A stretch of 64,000 nucleotides of DNA from contig CP091731.1 in the NCBI GenBank assembly GCA_022009935.1, positions 310,001-374,000 of the forward strand, read 5' to 3'. Positions 1 through 10,258 of this stretch are shown here, piece after piece. Each line of letters starts with the position of its first letter. Within the stretch, counting starts at the first letter, position 1. Made by a program: the position numbers and the translations under genes. Below the pieces are notes generated by a model. It had not been told where the DNA came from. It saw nothing but the letters and a program-made list of their open reading frames with translations, and searched no databases. Source of the DNA: Candidatus Melainabacteria bacterium. Lineage in GTDB: Bacteria; Cyanobacteriota; Vampirovibrionia; Gastranaerophilales; Gastranaerophilaceae.

Positions 1-128
1 CCGTCAAACCATATTGCTATTGCCGTTAAAACAAACGCAAGTATATATGTTTTCACCCCTGTAAAAAACAAAAGAATAATAGCAAACAATGCTATAAATA
101 TCCTCGAAATTGTAATTATATTTGCCAT
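1..128 (-). CDS. pgsA: CDP-alcohol phosphatidyltransferase (PgsA-like), N-terminal part
   Basis: Only the first 42 or so residues lie in the window; the gene runs off the left edge. The protein starts MANIITISRIFIAL and continues as a hydrophobic helix ending IWFDG. An N-x-(I/L)-T-x-x-R start followed by a membrane helix and then D-G is the usual beginning of CDP-diacylglycerol-glycerol-3-phosphate phosphatidyltransferases, with D-G opening the CDP-alcohol motif. The family makes phosphatidylglycerol phosphate in the inner membrane. The rest of the motif is outside the window, so another CDP-alcohol transferase is possible. It lies 29 bp downstream of the oxidoreductase gene on the same strand. 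Confidence 0.6.
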   Translation of the reverse strand, partial: MANIITISRIFIALFAIILLFFTGVKTYILAFVLTAIAIWFD

Positions 129-157
129 AAAAAAGTCTCTTTCCTTTTTCTAATTTA

Positions 158-1161
158 TTATCTTTTTGTTCGTGATGACACATAATCAATATTGTCAAGC
201 TGTTTCATTTTTGTTTCACCAAGCATTAGTTTTTCGGCTTCTTCCAAAACCTTAACGACTTCATAACCGTTTTCACCATCACTTCTTGCCTTTGTTTTAT
301 TTTTCAATGCAAGTTACAAAATGTTGGCATTCAAGTTTTAAAGGCTCTATCTCAATGTAATCAAGTGAAACAATTTGATTTGTTTTTGGTTTAACATTGT
401 CAAAAATTTGCAATTTGTTTTCGCTTATGGTGTCATCAAACACAGCTGTTGCCTTTGTGCCTCTGACAAGAAGGTTTACCCGTTTTTGAGGATGTATCCA
501 ACTGTCAGAAATATGACCTATTATTCCGTTTTCAAACTCCAATGTAATATGGGTTATGTCCATTATATTATTCCCGTCAGAAGAAGCACCAACTGCCGAT
601 ACAACTTTTTTAGGCTTTTTATCAATAATATAGCTTATCATTGAAACATCATGCGGTGCCAAATCCCACATTACACTTCTGTCATTTTAAAATAATTTAT
701 ATTTAATCGGTCACTTTGGATATATTTTATTTCTCCCAAAAACACCTTCTTCTATAAGCATTTTCAAACGATTTACAACAGGATGATACAAAAGCAAATG
801 ACCTACCATCAAAACAAGGCCTTTTTCATCTGCCAAATTCATCAATGACAACGCTTCATTCGCTACAGTTGATATTGGTTTTTCAACATAAACATTTTTT
901 CCATGCTCTAAAAAGTTCTTTGACTATTTTATAATGAGTATGGCTTGGAGTAACCACGACAACTCCTTTAATTTCAGGATTATTTAATATCTCTTTATAA
1001 TCATTTGTGGTGTTTACGTTGTTATAGTCACTTATAACATTTTTTAAATTTTCATTATCAATATCACAAACAGTGTGAAGATATCCTAAATTGTAAAAAT
1101 TTCGGATAATATTTCGTCCCCACAACCCTGCTCCGATTATGCCTATTTTACGCTCTTGCAT
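158..1161 (-). CDS. Gfo/Idh/MocA-family NAD(P)-dependent oxidoreductase
   Basis: The start has a Rossmann dinucleotide fold (KIGIIGAGLWGRNIIRNF, residues 5-22). It is followed by VVVVTPSHTHYKIVKELL and the family motif EKP near residue 98, then VGHLLLYHPVVNRLK. The C-terminal half (WDLAPHDVSMISYII, LEFENGIIGHISDSW) matches the alpha/beta substrate domain of Gfo/Idh/MocA enzymes, which oxidise or reduce sugars, inositols and UDP-amino sugars. About 334 residues is a normal length. The frame breaks near 300, near 690 and near 900, each time in a short homopolymer. Substrate cannot be told from the sequence; a WlbA-like nucleotide-sugar dehydrogenase is one option. Confidence 0.75.
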
Positions 1162-1239
1162 TTTTTACTCCTTACCCTTATTATTATTTTATTATTGTAA
1201 AATTTTTACGTCAAATTAAATTTTTATTAAGATATTTTA

Positions 1240-1269
1240 TTTACATATAATTATATATCAGGTTATAAT
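1240..1269 (+). promoter_or_regulatory. Sigma-70 type promoter of the dacB-like gene
   Basis: TTTACA at 1240-1245 and TATAAT at 1264-1269 are separated by 18 bp. They lie in the divergent gap between the oxidoreductase (minus) and the carboxypeptidase (plus), 38 bp before the latter's ATG. Confidence 0.5.
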
Positions 1270-1306
1270 TTATTTTATAAGAAAGTAAGGGGAATTTTAT
1301 AAAAAC

Positions 1307-2662
1307 ATGAAAAAAATCATAACATTAATTTTAATACTTTTTGTTAATTCGGGTATTTCATTTGCATCAATTAATAAATTTATCAATTCAAACCAACTGT
1401 TTAACACTTCAACCGTTGCTGTTTCTGTAAAAAAAGTAGAAAATGAAAACACTCTTTATAAAATTAACGACACAAAATTGCTTCATCCTGCTTCAACATT
1501 AAAATTGCTCACAATGGCAAGTATAATTGACGTTTTAAAAGATAATTATGAATTTAAAACACAAATTCTTGTTGATAAAGACAACAACTGGTATATAAAG
1601 CTTTCAGGCGACCCTGCTTTTTCAACGGATGATTTAAACGGTTTAATCAGGCAAGTAAAAAAAACAAGTGCCAAAAAACCAAATAAAATTTATATTGACA
1701 CGTCTAATGCACTTGATGACAAAACTTCTCAGCCGGGCTGGATGCAAGATGACAACACAAGCTTTTTATACTCCATATATAAGTTCATACAACATTGATG
1801 AAAATTGTGTCAAGGTAAATTTAACAACAAATTCTAATTCTACAAAACCGCAAATCACCTCAAATGATAATTACAAAATCAATTTTATAAACAATTTGAA
1901 AACCGGGTCTGAAAACAATTTTAACATATACCGAAGTAATTTATACTCAGACGATTTTGTCATCATTGAAGGAACCATAAAAAACAATCAAACTATAAAA
2001 ATTCCGGTGTTAAATCCCAAGCGAAATTTCATTGCAAAGCTTGACGGTTTGTTAAAAAAGAAAACATCAGTTATTACAATACTTATGAAACTAAACAAAC
2101 ACCAAAAAGTGCAAAAACAGTTGCTTGCCATAAAACTTCAGTTTCAACATTGTATCCTTTGGTCTTCAAAAATAGCAATAATCTCGTTGCTGAAACACTA
2201 TTTAAAACATCAGGTAAGGAAAGATTAAAATCAGATTTTGGCACTTTTGAAGACGGAAAAATAGCTTTTTATGATTTTTATATAAATAAGTTAAATTTAA
2301 ACCCAAATTACAGATGTCTAAAACTTGAAGATGCGTCAGGACTTTCAAGAAATAATCTTATTACAACAGATTTCATAACTGATGCTTTAATACAACTTGA
2401 AAAAAATAACGATTTAAATTTTCGTAACTATCTTGCAAAGGGCAACCAAGGAACTTTGACAAACAGATTTATCGACATTCGTGATAACATTTGGGCAAAA
2501 ACAGGCTCTTTAGCCGGCATAAGCGCTTTATCAGGATATATTTTAGATGCAGATAATAATCTGATTGCGTTTTCAATAATAATCCAAAACTATACGGAAG
2601 ATGATAAAGAAGCAAAAAACTTGAAGATGAAATTGTTTATTCAATATATCGAGGTGAAATAA
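1307..2662 (+). CDS. dacB: D-alanyl-D-alanine carboxypeptidase/endopeptidase, PBP4 (DacB) family
   Basis: The protein begins with a signal peptide (MKKIITLILILFVNSGISFA). The three serine DD-peptidase motifs follow in order: S-x-x-K in HPASTLKLLT (about residue 65), S-x-N in SGLSRNN, and K-T-G in AKTGSLAGISALSGYI near the C-terminus. About 450 residues and the wide gap between the first two motifs fit the PBP4/DacB family, which trims and cleaves peptidoglycan cross-links in the periplasm. Frame breaks are near 1785 and between 2090 and 2160. The stop lies 4 bp before the hisF ATG, so the two genes are probably co-transcribed although their functions are unrelated. Confidence 0.85.
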
Positions 2663-2666
2663 AGTA

Positions 2667-3425
2667 ATGCTCACAAAAAAGAATTATTCCATGTCTTGAT
2701 GTAAAAGACGGACAAACCGTAAAAGGTATAAATTTTGAAAACTTAAAATATGCAGGCGACCCTATAAAACTTGAAAAAAATATTCTGATGAAAAAGCAGA
2801 CGAGCTTGTTTTTTGGATATAACCGCAACAAATGACAAACGAAAAACTACAGTTAGCATGGTTGAAGCAGTTGCAAAAAAAACGTTTTATTCCTTTTTAC
2901 TGTAGGGGTGGCATAAAAAACATTGATGATATAAAAATATTATTAACAGCCGGAGCTGATAAAATCGCTATAAATTCTCAAGCTGTAAAAACGCCTGAAA
3001 TTATTGAACAAGCTTCAAAATATTTCGGTTCACAATGTATTGTTGTCGCCATTGATGCAAAATTTTGTGACAATGATTATTATGTTTTTATTAACGCAGG
3101 GAAAAAAAATACAGGCATAAAACTAAAAGATTGGGTTATTGAAATTGAAAAACTAAATGCAGGTGAAATTCTTTTAACTTCAATGGATGCAGATGGCACT
3201 CAAAGCGGTTTTGATATTAACATGACCAAACTTGTTACTTCTTCTGTCAATATACCGGTTATAGCCTCAGGCGGAGCAGGTGCTAATTCGCAACATTTTA
3301 TAGATGTGTTTAATAAAACCAATGTTGATGCAGCTCTTGCAGCTTCAATATTTCACTTTGACACATTGCCAATTTCTAAATTAAAAAATGATTTAAAAAA
3401 AGCAAATATAAACACAAGGTTGTAG
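2667..3425 (+). CDS. hisF: Imidazole glycerol phosphate synthase cyclase subunit HisF
   Basis: Once frame breaks near 2780, 2815 and 2900 are bridged, the protein reads as a (beta/alpha)8 HisF of about 253 residues. It begins with IIPCLDVKDGQTVKG, whose Asp is the first catalytic acid. TATNDKRKTT, FTVGGGIKN and ADKIAINSQAV supply the first phosphate-binding side. LTSMDADGTQSGFD supplies the second catalytic Asp, and VIASGGAGANSQHF the second phosphate loop. HisF uses ammonia from HisH to make IGP and AICAR. The partner hisH is not adjacent but about 59 kb away, at the other end of this window. Confidence 0.93.
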
Positions 3426-3429
3426 AAAA

Positions 3430-3887
3430 TTACTCTTTTATTTTTACACCGTAAAGTTTAAATTCGACTCTTGATTTATCTGACAAATTTCCATTTTTGT
3501 CATATTTTTCAATTAAAATAGTATCTTGCCCTACAAAAGTATTGCCATTTATGGTTATTGTCGGCATTTCTGTCACTTTTTCAAGATTTTCATTTGATAT
3601 TTTTTTAAACTTTAATGTTTTATCAACAACTTCATCAATGGTAATTGAAGCTATTGCATTTGAAATTGGATTTTTAACGTTATATTATTATCATTTTTTT
3701 CTAAAGTCCAATAATCTATGTTTATTGATGTTTTATATTCTTCATTTGATGTATATGTTTGCATTGAAGTTACTTCCCAAGCCCCCATAAATTCATTGAT
3801 TACATTTTCATAACTTATTTGACCGGATATAGGTTTTGCTACACAAAACTGAGATAACAAACAAAAAAAAAAAATTTTTTTATACAT
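3430..3887 (-). CDS. Secreted protein of unknown function
   Basis: A protein of about 152 residues with a clear signal peptide (MYKKIFFFCLLSQFCVA). The mature part is polar and beta-rich, with MGAWEVTSMQTYTS, YWTLEKNDNNITLKIQF and, after a frame break near 3655, ITIDEVVDKTLKFKK and GNTFVGQDTILIEKYDK, ending FKLYGVKIKE. The pattern of evenly spaced strands suggests a small lipocalin-like or beta-barrel fold, but I do not recognise a family. It is convergent with hisF, with 4 bp between the stops. It could be periplasmic. Confidence 0.6.
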
Positions 3888-4002
3888 AATTTTATATTAA
3901 AATTATCATCAAATTTGTCATTACACTTCTATAATACCTAAATAACTATTAAAAAAAATTATTTAACATTAAAAATAAAAAATATAAATATAGGAGTTAA
4001 AA

Positions 4003-4317
4003 ATGGTTATTGAACTTAATAAAAATAATTTTGACAAAGAAGTTTTTAAGTCAAATGGAATAACTTTGGTTGATTTTTGGTCGCCTTGGTGTGGTTTTTG
4101 TCAAAAACAACTACCAATTGTCAATGAATTGAATGAAAACTTGGAAGGAAAAATTAAAGTTGGTACCGTAAATTTAGATGAAAGCCCTGAAATAGCTCAA
4201 ACTTACAATATTGCTTCAATTCCAACTTTCATTTTGTTTAAAGATGGTAAAATAAAAAATAAATTAATAGGTTTTCAGACAAAATCGCAACTATTAAAAG
4301 AAATTGATAAATTATAA
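4003..4317 (+). CDS. trxA: Thioredoxin
   Basis: A complete, unbroken 104-residue thioredoxin fold. It has VDFWSPWCGFCQKQLPI with the redox CxxC at about residues 31-34, the cis-proline segment IASIPTFILFKDG, and a normal C-terminal helix. It acts as a cytosolic disulfide reductase. The active site is W-C-G-F-C rather than the usual W-C-G-P-C; the second dipeptide residue tunes redox potential, so this may be a more specialised thioredoxin. A good ribosome-binding site (TAGGAG) lies 8 bp before the ATG. It is the only gene in its immediate area without a frame break. Confidence 0.92.
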   Translation: MVIELNKNNFDKEVFKSNGITLVDFWSPWCGFCQKQLPIVNELNENLEGKIKVGTVNLDESPEIAQTYNIASIPTFILFKDGKIKNKLIGFQTKSQLLKEIDKL

Positions 4318-4388
4318 TCAAAACTTATAGACTTTAAATATAATATTGTAATACAATAGTGAGGTATTCATAATATTTGGAGTCAAAG

Positions 4389-4987
4389 ATGATAAAATTA
4401 TTTTTATTTACAATAATTGCATATTTAATAGGGTCAATACCGACAGGATATTTGATTGTAAAAATCAAGAAAAATGAGGATATTCGCAACATTGGTTCAG
4501 GTTCTACCGGAGCAACTAATGTTAAACGTGTGTTGGGTAAAAAATGGTTTTTCATAGTTATGTTTTTGGATGCAATAAAAGGTGCGGTACCTGTTTTGCT
4601 GTCAACTTTTTTGTCACCAAATATTCATCAATAGGTTTGGCTCCTGTTTTAAGTGCAATAGCTGTTTTGTTAGGACACAGTAAACCTTTATTTTTAGGAT
4701 TTAAAGGTGGAAAGTCTGTTGCCTCGGGAGTTGGAACAATTCTGGCACTTTGTTTTCCGGTTGGAATTATAATCGCTATAATATGGTCAATAATCACCTA
4801 TATTTCAAAATATGTGTCTTTGGGGTCAATAATAGCATTAGCGATTTCTCCGGTTTTGATGTATCTTTTTAAACAACCTATCGCTTATACGCTTTATTGC
4901 TTACTTGGAGCCTTATATATCATTTGGCTTCATCGCGAAAATATTGTACGTCTAATAAACGGTAATGAGAATAAAGTAAGGCAGTAG
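4389..4987 (+). CDS. plsY: Glycerol-3-phosphate acyltransferase PlsY
   Basis: A membrane protein of about 199 residues. The PlsY motifs are GSIPTGYLIVK near the start, NIGSGSTGATNVKRVLG (the G-S-G-x-x-G-A-T-N block), LGHSKPLFLGFKGGKSVASG and the C-terminal WLHRENIVRLINGNE. PlsY moves acyl groups from acyl-phosphate to glycerol-3-phosphate, the first step of phospholipid synthesis at the inner membrane. I chose the ATG at 4389 over the upstream TTG at 4377 because GGAG lies at 4379-4382. One frame break near 4620 splits it. Confidence 0.9.
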
Positions 4988-5139
4988 TGGTATTCTTGCA
5001 AAAAACATGCCTAGTTTCGCCTTAACCCTATGTAAATTTAAATTAAATTCCAAACCACAAAAACTGAAAATTTTAAGTTTCTTTATATTTATGTTATTAT
5101 GATATTAAAGTTTTTGTATATATTTAAAAGCGAGGATAA

Positions 5140-6081
5140 ATGGCAAGGAAGAAAATCGTAGAAATAGTTTTAGACATTGAAACAACAGGTTTGGGATTAT
5201 AAAAGAGAGCGCATTATTGAATTTGCTGCAATTCGTCTTGAAAACGGAAAAGAAGTCGCAAGATATGAAACACTAATAAATCCCAAACAACATATTAGAA
5301 AATCAAGATGCAAATAACATGGGATAACAGAAGAAATGGTTGAAAATGAACCGCTTGAAGAAGAAGTTATTGACGATATTCTGAATTTTATCGGTGATTA
5401 TACAATTGTTGGTCATAATGTTATTTTTGATTTTTCGTTCCTAAATGAAGCAAGTTTGCGCCATAAAATAAACCGCTTGTCAATCATCGGGTTGATTCAC
5501 AATTTTTATACAAAGAAGTTTTTCCGGATGAAGAATGTCCTAACCTTGACAATTTGTCCGCGCGTTTTGGACTTTGCGTTGAAAATCGTCACAGAGCCAT
5601 GGGTGACACAGAAGTACTTGCAAAAAGTTTACCCTAAATTAAAAAAACTTTATGAAAAAAAATATGACTGGCAATTAAAACAACTTGACAACATTGAATA
5701 TTTATTTGAAAGATATCTGAGAGTTCAACAAATGATTACAACTTGCCAAGTTGAAATTCAAGATTTAAAAAAGCATTTTTAAAATTTATTTTGAAAACAA
5801 CGGTGAACCGATTGTTGCAACAACGGGTGAAATTCTTACATACAATTGCAAACAAAGTTTTGGATACGATTTTTCGTTGATTAAAGATGCTTTGGAAAAC
5901 ATTGGTGCTTTGGATAAAGCAGTAAAGCTAAATAACGGGTTTGTCGACCGCTTGACATACTCCGGAAGCGTTGATGATGATATAAAAGAAAAAACTGATG
6001 GATGCTCGTATGGATATTTCTGAAACAAGACATATTCAGATTATTAAACCAGATAGAAAGTGTGTTAAAGATGAAGCCTGA
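5140..6081 (+). CDS. DEDDh 3'-5' exonuclease with C-terminal extension (DnaQ/PolC-epsilon-like)
   Basis: After bridging several frame breaks (about 5195, 5307, 5470-5510, 5580-5620, 5745-5785, 5998) the N-terminal 180 residues show all exonuclease motifs. Exo I is VLDIETTGL, Exo II is IVGHNVIFDFSFLNEA, and Exo III is HRAMGDTEV (frame-corrected near 5592). The remaining 130 residues (LKKLYEKKYDWQLKQLD, then ENNGEPIVATTGEILTY) are not a polymerase; the end resembles a small beta-rich add-on. It could be a proofreading subunit or a free repair nuclease. The stop overlaps the start of the next gene by 11 bp, so the two are translationally coupled. Confidence 0.75.
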
Positions 6082-7315
6082 ATTGTTGTTGCCGGGAGGT
6101 AATGTTGAAAAAATTGATTATGCCATAAAATATGGTGCTGATGCTGTTTATTTCGGGCTTGAAGATTATAGTCTTCGTCAGATGAGAAAAGGCGAAATAA
6201 TTACAATAGAAAATTTAAAGGAAGTTCTCGAGTTAATCCAAAAAAATCAAAAAAAGGGCTATGTTACTTTAAATATATTTGCTTTTGACGACGATATAAA
6301 AAAATTGGAAGCTGATATTGAAAAAATTGCTTCTTGTCAACCCTGATGCATTTATTATTTCTGATTTTGGAATTTTAAATACTGTTAAAAAATACACAAA
6401 AAATATTGACATACACATTTCAACCCAAACAAACACGCTTAATTCAGAAGCTTGCAAATTTTATCGAGATTTAGGTGCAAGCCGTGTTATTTTAGCAAGA
6501 GAATTATCCTTAAAGCAAATTGAAACAATTCGGAAAAATGTTCCGATGTTGAACTTGAAATGTTTATCCACGGTGCTCAGTGCATGTCTTTTTTCAGGCA
6601 GGTGTCTTTTGTCTGACTTTATGACAAAAGGTGAACGTCGTGCAAACCATGGCGAATGTGCGCAGCCTTGTCGCTGGAGTTATAAACTGCTTGAAGAAAC
6701 ACGACCAAACGAATATTATGAAATTGTCCAGGACAATCGCGGTTCACACATCCTTTCAACAAAAGACTTGGCTTTGATTGATTATATTCAAAATATCATT
6801 GATATGAATATTGACTCTCTGAAAATTGAAGGACGGACAAAAAGTTTATACTATGTATCAGCAATTGCAAGAGCATACAGGTGCCAAATCGATAGATGTT
6901 TGAATAAAAATAAAATTGAATTAAATCAAAACCTAAAAGAAGAACTTGCAAAAATAGGCAACAGAGGTTACACAACAGGTTTTGTAGTGCCTGAAGATGA
7001 ATCTGCAAACGGCTATAGTTATGACATTTCAAAAGGCTTGGCCGGAGCTGACTTTCTTTTGAAATACTTGAAATTAAAGACAACCAAATTTTAGTTAAGA
7101 TTAAAAATAAAGTTAATTTAAATCAACAACTTGAACTTATTTTGCCTGATAAAAATATAATCGTTGAAGTAGTTAAAATCATTAACAGCAAAAATGAAAT
7201 AACAAATGTTGCTAATACCAATGATGAAGTTTGGTTTGAATTTGATAAAACAATAAACGATAAAAATTTAAAATACGCACTTGGAAGAACCATTGGAGTG
7301 AAAAATGTTTGTTAA
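6071..7315 (+). CDS. Peptidase U32 family protein (TrhP/YegQ-like)
   Basis: It starts MKPELLLPGGNVEKIDYAIK, the standard beginning of U32 proteins (A/G-G-N-x-E, then YGADAVYFG). The core Cys block is present across a frame break near 6565: HGAQCMSFSGRC, then ANHGECAQPCRW, which in TrhP-type enzymes binds an iron-sulfur cluster. STKDLALIDYI and IDSLKIEGRTKSLYYV complete the U32 signature. A C-terminal beta domain follows (residues 340-414). Known bacterial members hydroxylate tRNA uridine-34 or modify 23S rRNA; sequence alone does not say which. Its last codons overlap the YqeG-like gene by 11 bp. Confidence 0.82.
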
Positions 7316-7784
7316 AGCCGATTTAATTGAAAATGATATTTTTGAAATAGACTACAACAAGCTTCAAAATGATGGAATAAAACTTATTATTTTTTGACCT
7401 TGATAGTACCATTATGAAATCAAAAAGCGGAATGTACGACTTGCGAACTTTAGATTTATTTGAAAAATAAAAACAATGTTTCAAGTGTGCGTGATGAGCA
7501 ACAACACAAATGAAGCTTATATTAAAAAAGTGCAACAAATTACTCCGTTTGAAGTTTATGGAACTGCAAAGAAACCAAACCCTGATTTCATAAAGCAATA
7601 TATTGATAAATATAAGTTTGCAAACGAAGAAGTGGTGATAATAGGTGACAGACCATTGACTGACATTTTGGTCGGAAACAGAATAGGCATCAACTCAATC
7701 CTTGTTGATTCCATAAGTCGACACGAAGAACCAAAACTTACAAGGTTTGTGCGAAAACTTGAACGCTTATTTTTATCAAAATAA
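7305..7784 (+). CDS. yqeG: YqeG-family HAD IIIA-type phosphatase
   Basis: A protein of about 159 residues with the HAD motifs. Motif I is LIIFDLDSTIMKSKSG (nucleophile and acid Asp), motif II is CVMSNNTNEAYIKKV, the Lys is in AKKPNPDF, and motif III/IV is VIIGDRPLTDILVGNRIG. The last, with D-x-x-x-T-D-x-x-x-G-N-R, is typical of YqeG. The family is thought to dephosphorylate small molecules; substrate unknown. Frame breaks are near 7392 and 7470. The ATG lies inside the end of the U32 gene. Confidence 0.85.
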
Positions 7785-7792
7785 AAAAGTTG

Positions 7793-9437
7793 TTATATTC
7801 TTTTTTTGTCTTGCTTGTTTTGTCGTCTGATTTTTGTTTTAATACAAGTTTTAGCCAAGTTAATCGCATCTGTTTCATTGTAAAATATATGATTTTCTCC
7901 AATTTGCTTGACAATGTTCAAGTCTTTCAATTGTTTGCGCACATCATCATTTTTTATAATAAGCATAAGTTTTATTTTTTGATTATTCAACCTTATGATT
8001 ATGTCTTCAAGTGCAAAAATGGCAGAAATGTCAAGCAAAGCATCAGCTTCATAGTTCAATATTAAGTATTTTGTTCCCAAAATTTCATCAAACTGCGAAA
8101 CAATTTGTGTTGCCGTACCAAAAAAAGAATTGACCTTGAATATGAACCACACGTATTTTATGTTGATAATCTTTTTCAATTTTCTTTTCAAAGTTCATAA
8201 TGTCCTTATCATAAACGCTTTCAAATTTCAAATCGGTTTTATCAGCCATACGTTTGGCATATAACAAAGCAGCAAGGGTAATTCCTGCACCAACGGCAAA
8301 AAATCAAGTTGTAAAAAACAGTGAGCAAGAAAAACAACAAGCAAAACATATAAATCATCTTTTGGAGCAAATTTGACAACTTTTAAAAGCTTTACATCAA
8401 TAATGTCTATTCCTATTTTAATAAGAATGCCACCTAGGACAGCAAGAGGGATTTGAGAAACAAAGCCACTAAAGTTGAACAAAACAAGGACTAAAAAAAG
8501 AGCGTTTATGATGGCAGCAAAACAAGTTGTGGCATTTGCATTTATAGCTGCAACCGTCCTCATTGTTGCAGCGGCACCGAACAAAGAACCTGTTATGGCA
8601 CAAAAAAGTTACCAATCCCTTGAAACAAAATGATTTTCTTGTGAGAACTTTTGTTTTTGTTCAAAAGAATCTGACACAAGCCCGGTCAAAAGACTCTCAC
8701 AAGACCCCACAACTGCAAGTGTCAAAGCGTAAGGAATGTAATCATTCAATTTGTCAAAGTCTATTTTGGGGATGATGAGCTCCGGAAGCCCAAACGGCAC
8801 GTGCGAAATAGTTTTCACATCAAACCCAAACTTCATTGAAATATATGTGCACAAAATCAATGCCAATATTTGAGCGGGCAAATATTTGTTTATACGTTTG
8901 GGTATCAAAAATATTATTAAAAGAGTCAAAATTGCTAAAAATAAAACATGAAAATTTATGAATGAAAAGTTTAGCAAAATGTGCTTTATCGTTTTAAGAG
9001 GGCTTGAAAGCGTGTCAAATCCCAAAATGGGGTTTAATTGAAGGAAGATAAGTAAGACACCAACACCATTTAAAAACCCAGATATGACAGGATATGGAAT
9101 GTATTTAACAATTGTGGGTAAAGATGTCAAACCAATGAGAAATTGAAAAACCGCAGCCATTAAAAGAATTGTGACTATTGCATTTATATCATTTAAATAT
9201 AAAGCCGCAAAAGAAGCAATTACCACAGAACAGGCCCTGGTTCACCTGAAATGAGAAGCGATTTTGTGCTTAAAATTCCTCCACTTATAAAACAAAGAAT
9301 TATCGCATTCCAAAACTCCGGCCTTTGCACCAAGCCCGGTTGCTACACCAAATGCCAACGCTTGAGGCAATGCCACAATGCTTGAAATGATACCGCCAAA
9401 TATGTCACCTTTTTAAGTTTTTTATATAATTTTTCAT
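7793..9437 (-). CDS. SulP-family anion transporter with C-terminal STAS domain
   Basis: When breaks near 8130, 8300, 8610, 9232 and 9415 are bridged, this is a SulP transporter of about 545 residues. GGIISSIVALPQALAFG is the first SulP signature, and YPVISGFLNGVGVLL and AVVGSCESLLTG are later membrane helices. FGAAATMRTVAAINANA-like and GGILIKIGIDIID end the transport domain. The last 130 residues (VVHIQGQFFFG..., LILNYEADALLDISAI) form a STAS domain. SulP proteins carry sulfate, bicarbonate or other anions across the inner membrane. The stop is 8 bp from the convergent YqeG gene. Confidence 0.88.
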
Positions 9438-9586
9438 TCTTATTTAGTAATTTATCATAAATATCATTAAATTTAAATTTAAATTAAAATGTTTAAAAAA
9501 TTTATATTGTATTCTTTTGTACGTTAATTTGGTGAGTTCAAAAGAAGTGTGGAAAGTTTATTATACATTTTAGGAGAGTAAGCCTC

Positions 9587-10254
9587 ATGGAAAAGAATAA
9601 AATTAAAATTTTAATAACTGATGGTCATAAACTTGTAAGAGTTGGCTTGAAAGCACTTTTGCCAATTATGAAGAATTGGAAGTCATAGCGGAAGCGCAAA
9701 ACGGCAAAGAAACCATTGAAAACAAAAAATATATAAACCCAATATCATAATTGTGGATTTGATGTTGAGCGACATGAATCCCGCAATATTTATAAAAAAA
9801 GTGTTTGAAGTAAATGAAGAACAAAAAATTATAGCACTTGTTCAAGACAACGATTTGAATATTATTAACGACATTTTGACCCTTGGGGTTAAAGGTTGTG
9901 CGATAAAAGACATATCAACTGATTGTTTAATTATGTTGATAAAATCAGTATATGAAGGTGCAATGTGGCTTTCTAAAGAAATTGTTGAGATTATAAGGAC
10001 GAACAACAATGGTGTCATCCCCAAAAAAGTTCAAACACGAGCCCAGTTCAAGGCAAAACATTCTAACTTGACAGAAAGAGAATATGAAGTTTTGAAACTT
10101 GTTGTGGATGGCAAATCTAATAATGAAATAGCAAACTTATTGACAATAAGCGAACACACGGCAAAAGCGCACGTTTGCAACATCATACAAAAAGCTTGTT
10201 GTTGATGACAGAACGCAAGCAGCAGTAAAAGCCATCAAGGAAGGGCTTGTGTGA
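9587..10254 (+). CDS. Two-component response regulator, receiver plus LuxR-type HTH
   Basis: The N-terminal receiver (residues 1-120) begins KIKILITDGHKLVRVGLKAL, carries the phospho-acceptor Asp in IIIVDLMLSDMN, and has the conserved Lys in GVKGCAIKD. After a linker, residues 160-220 are a LuxR/FixJ helix-turn-helix: NLTEREYEVLKLVVDGKSNN, then EIANLLTISEHTAKAHV. Frame breaks are near 9660, 9722 and 10192. AGGAG at 9572-9576 precedes the ATG. No histidine kinase is adjacent; the only one in the window is at 41.5-43.1 kb. It ends 5 bp from the convergent GLUG-like gene. Confidence 0.88.
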
Positions 10255-10258
10255 GGTA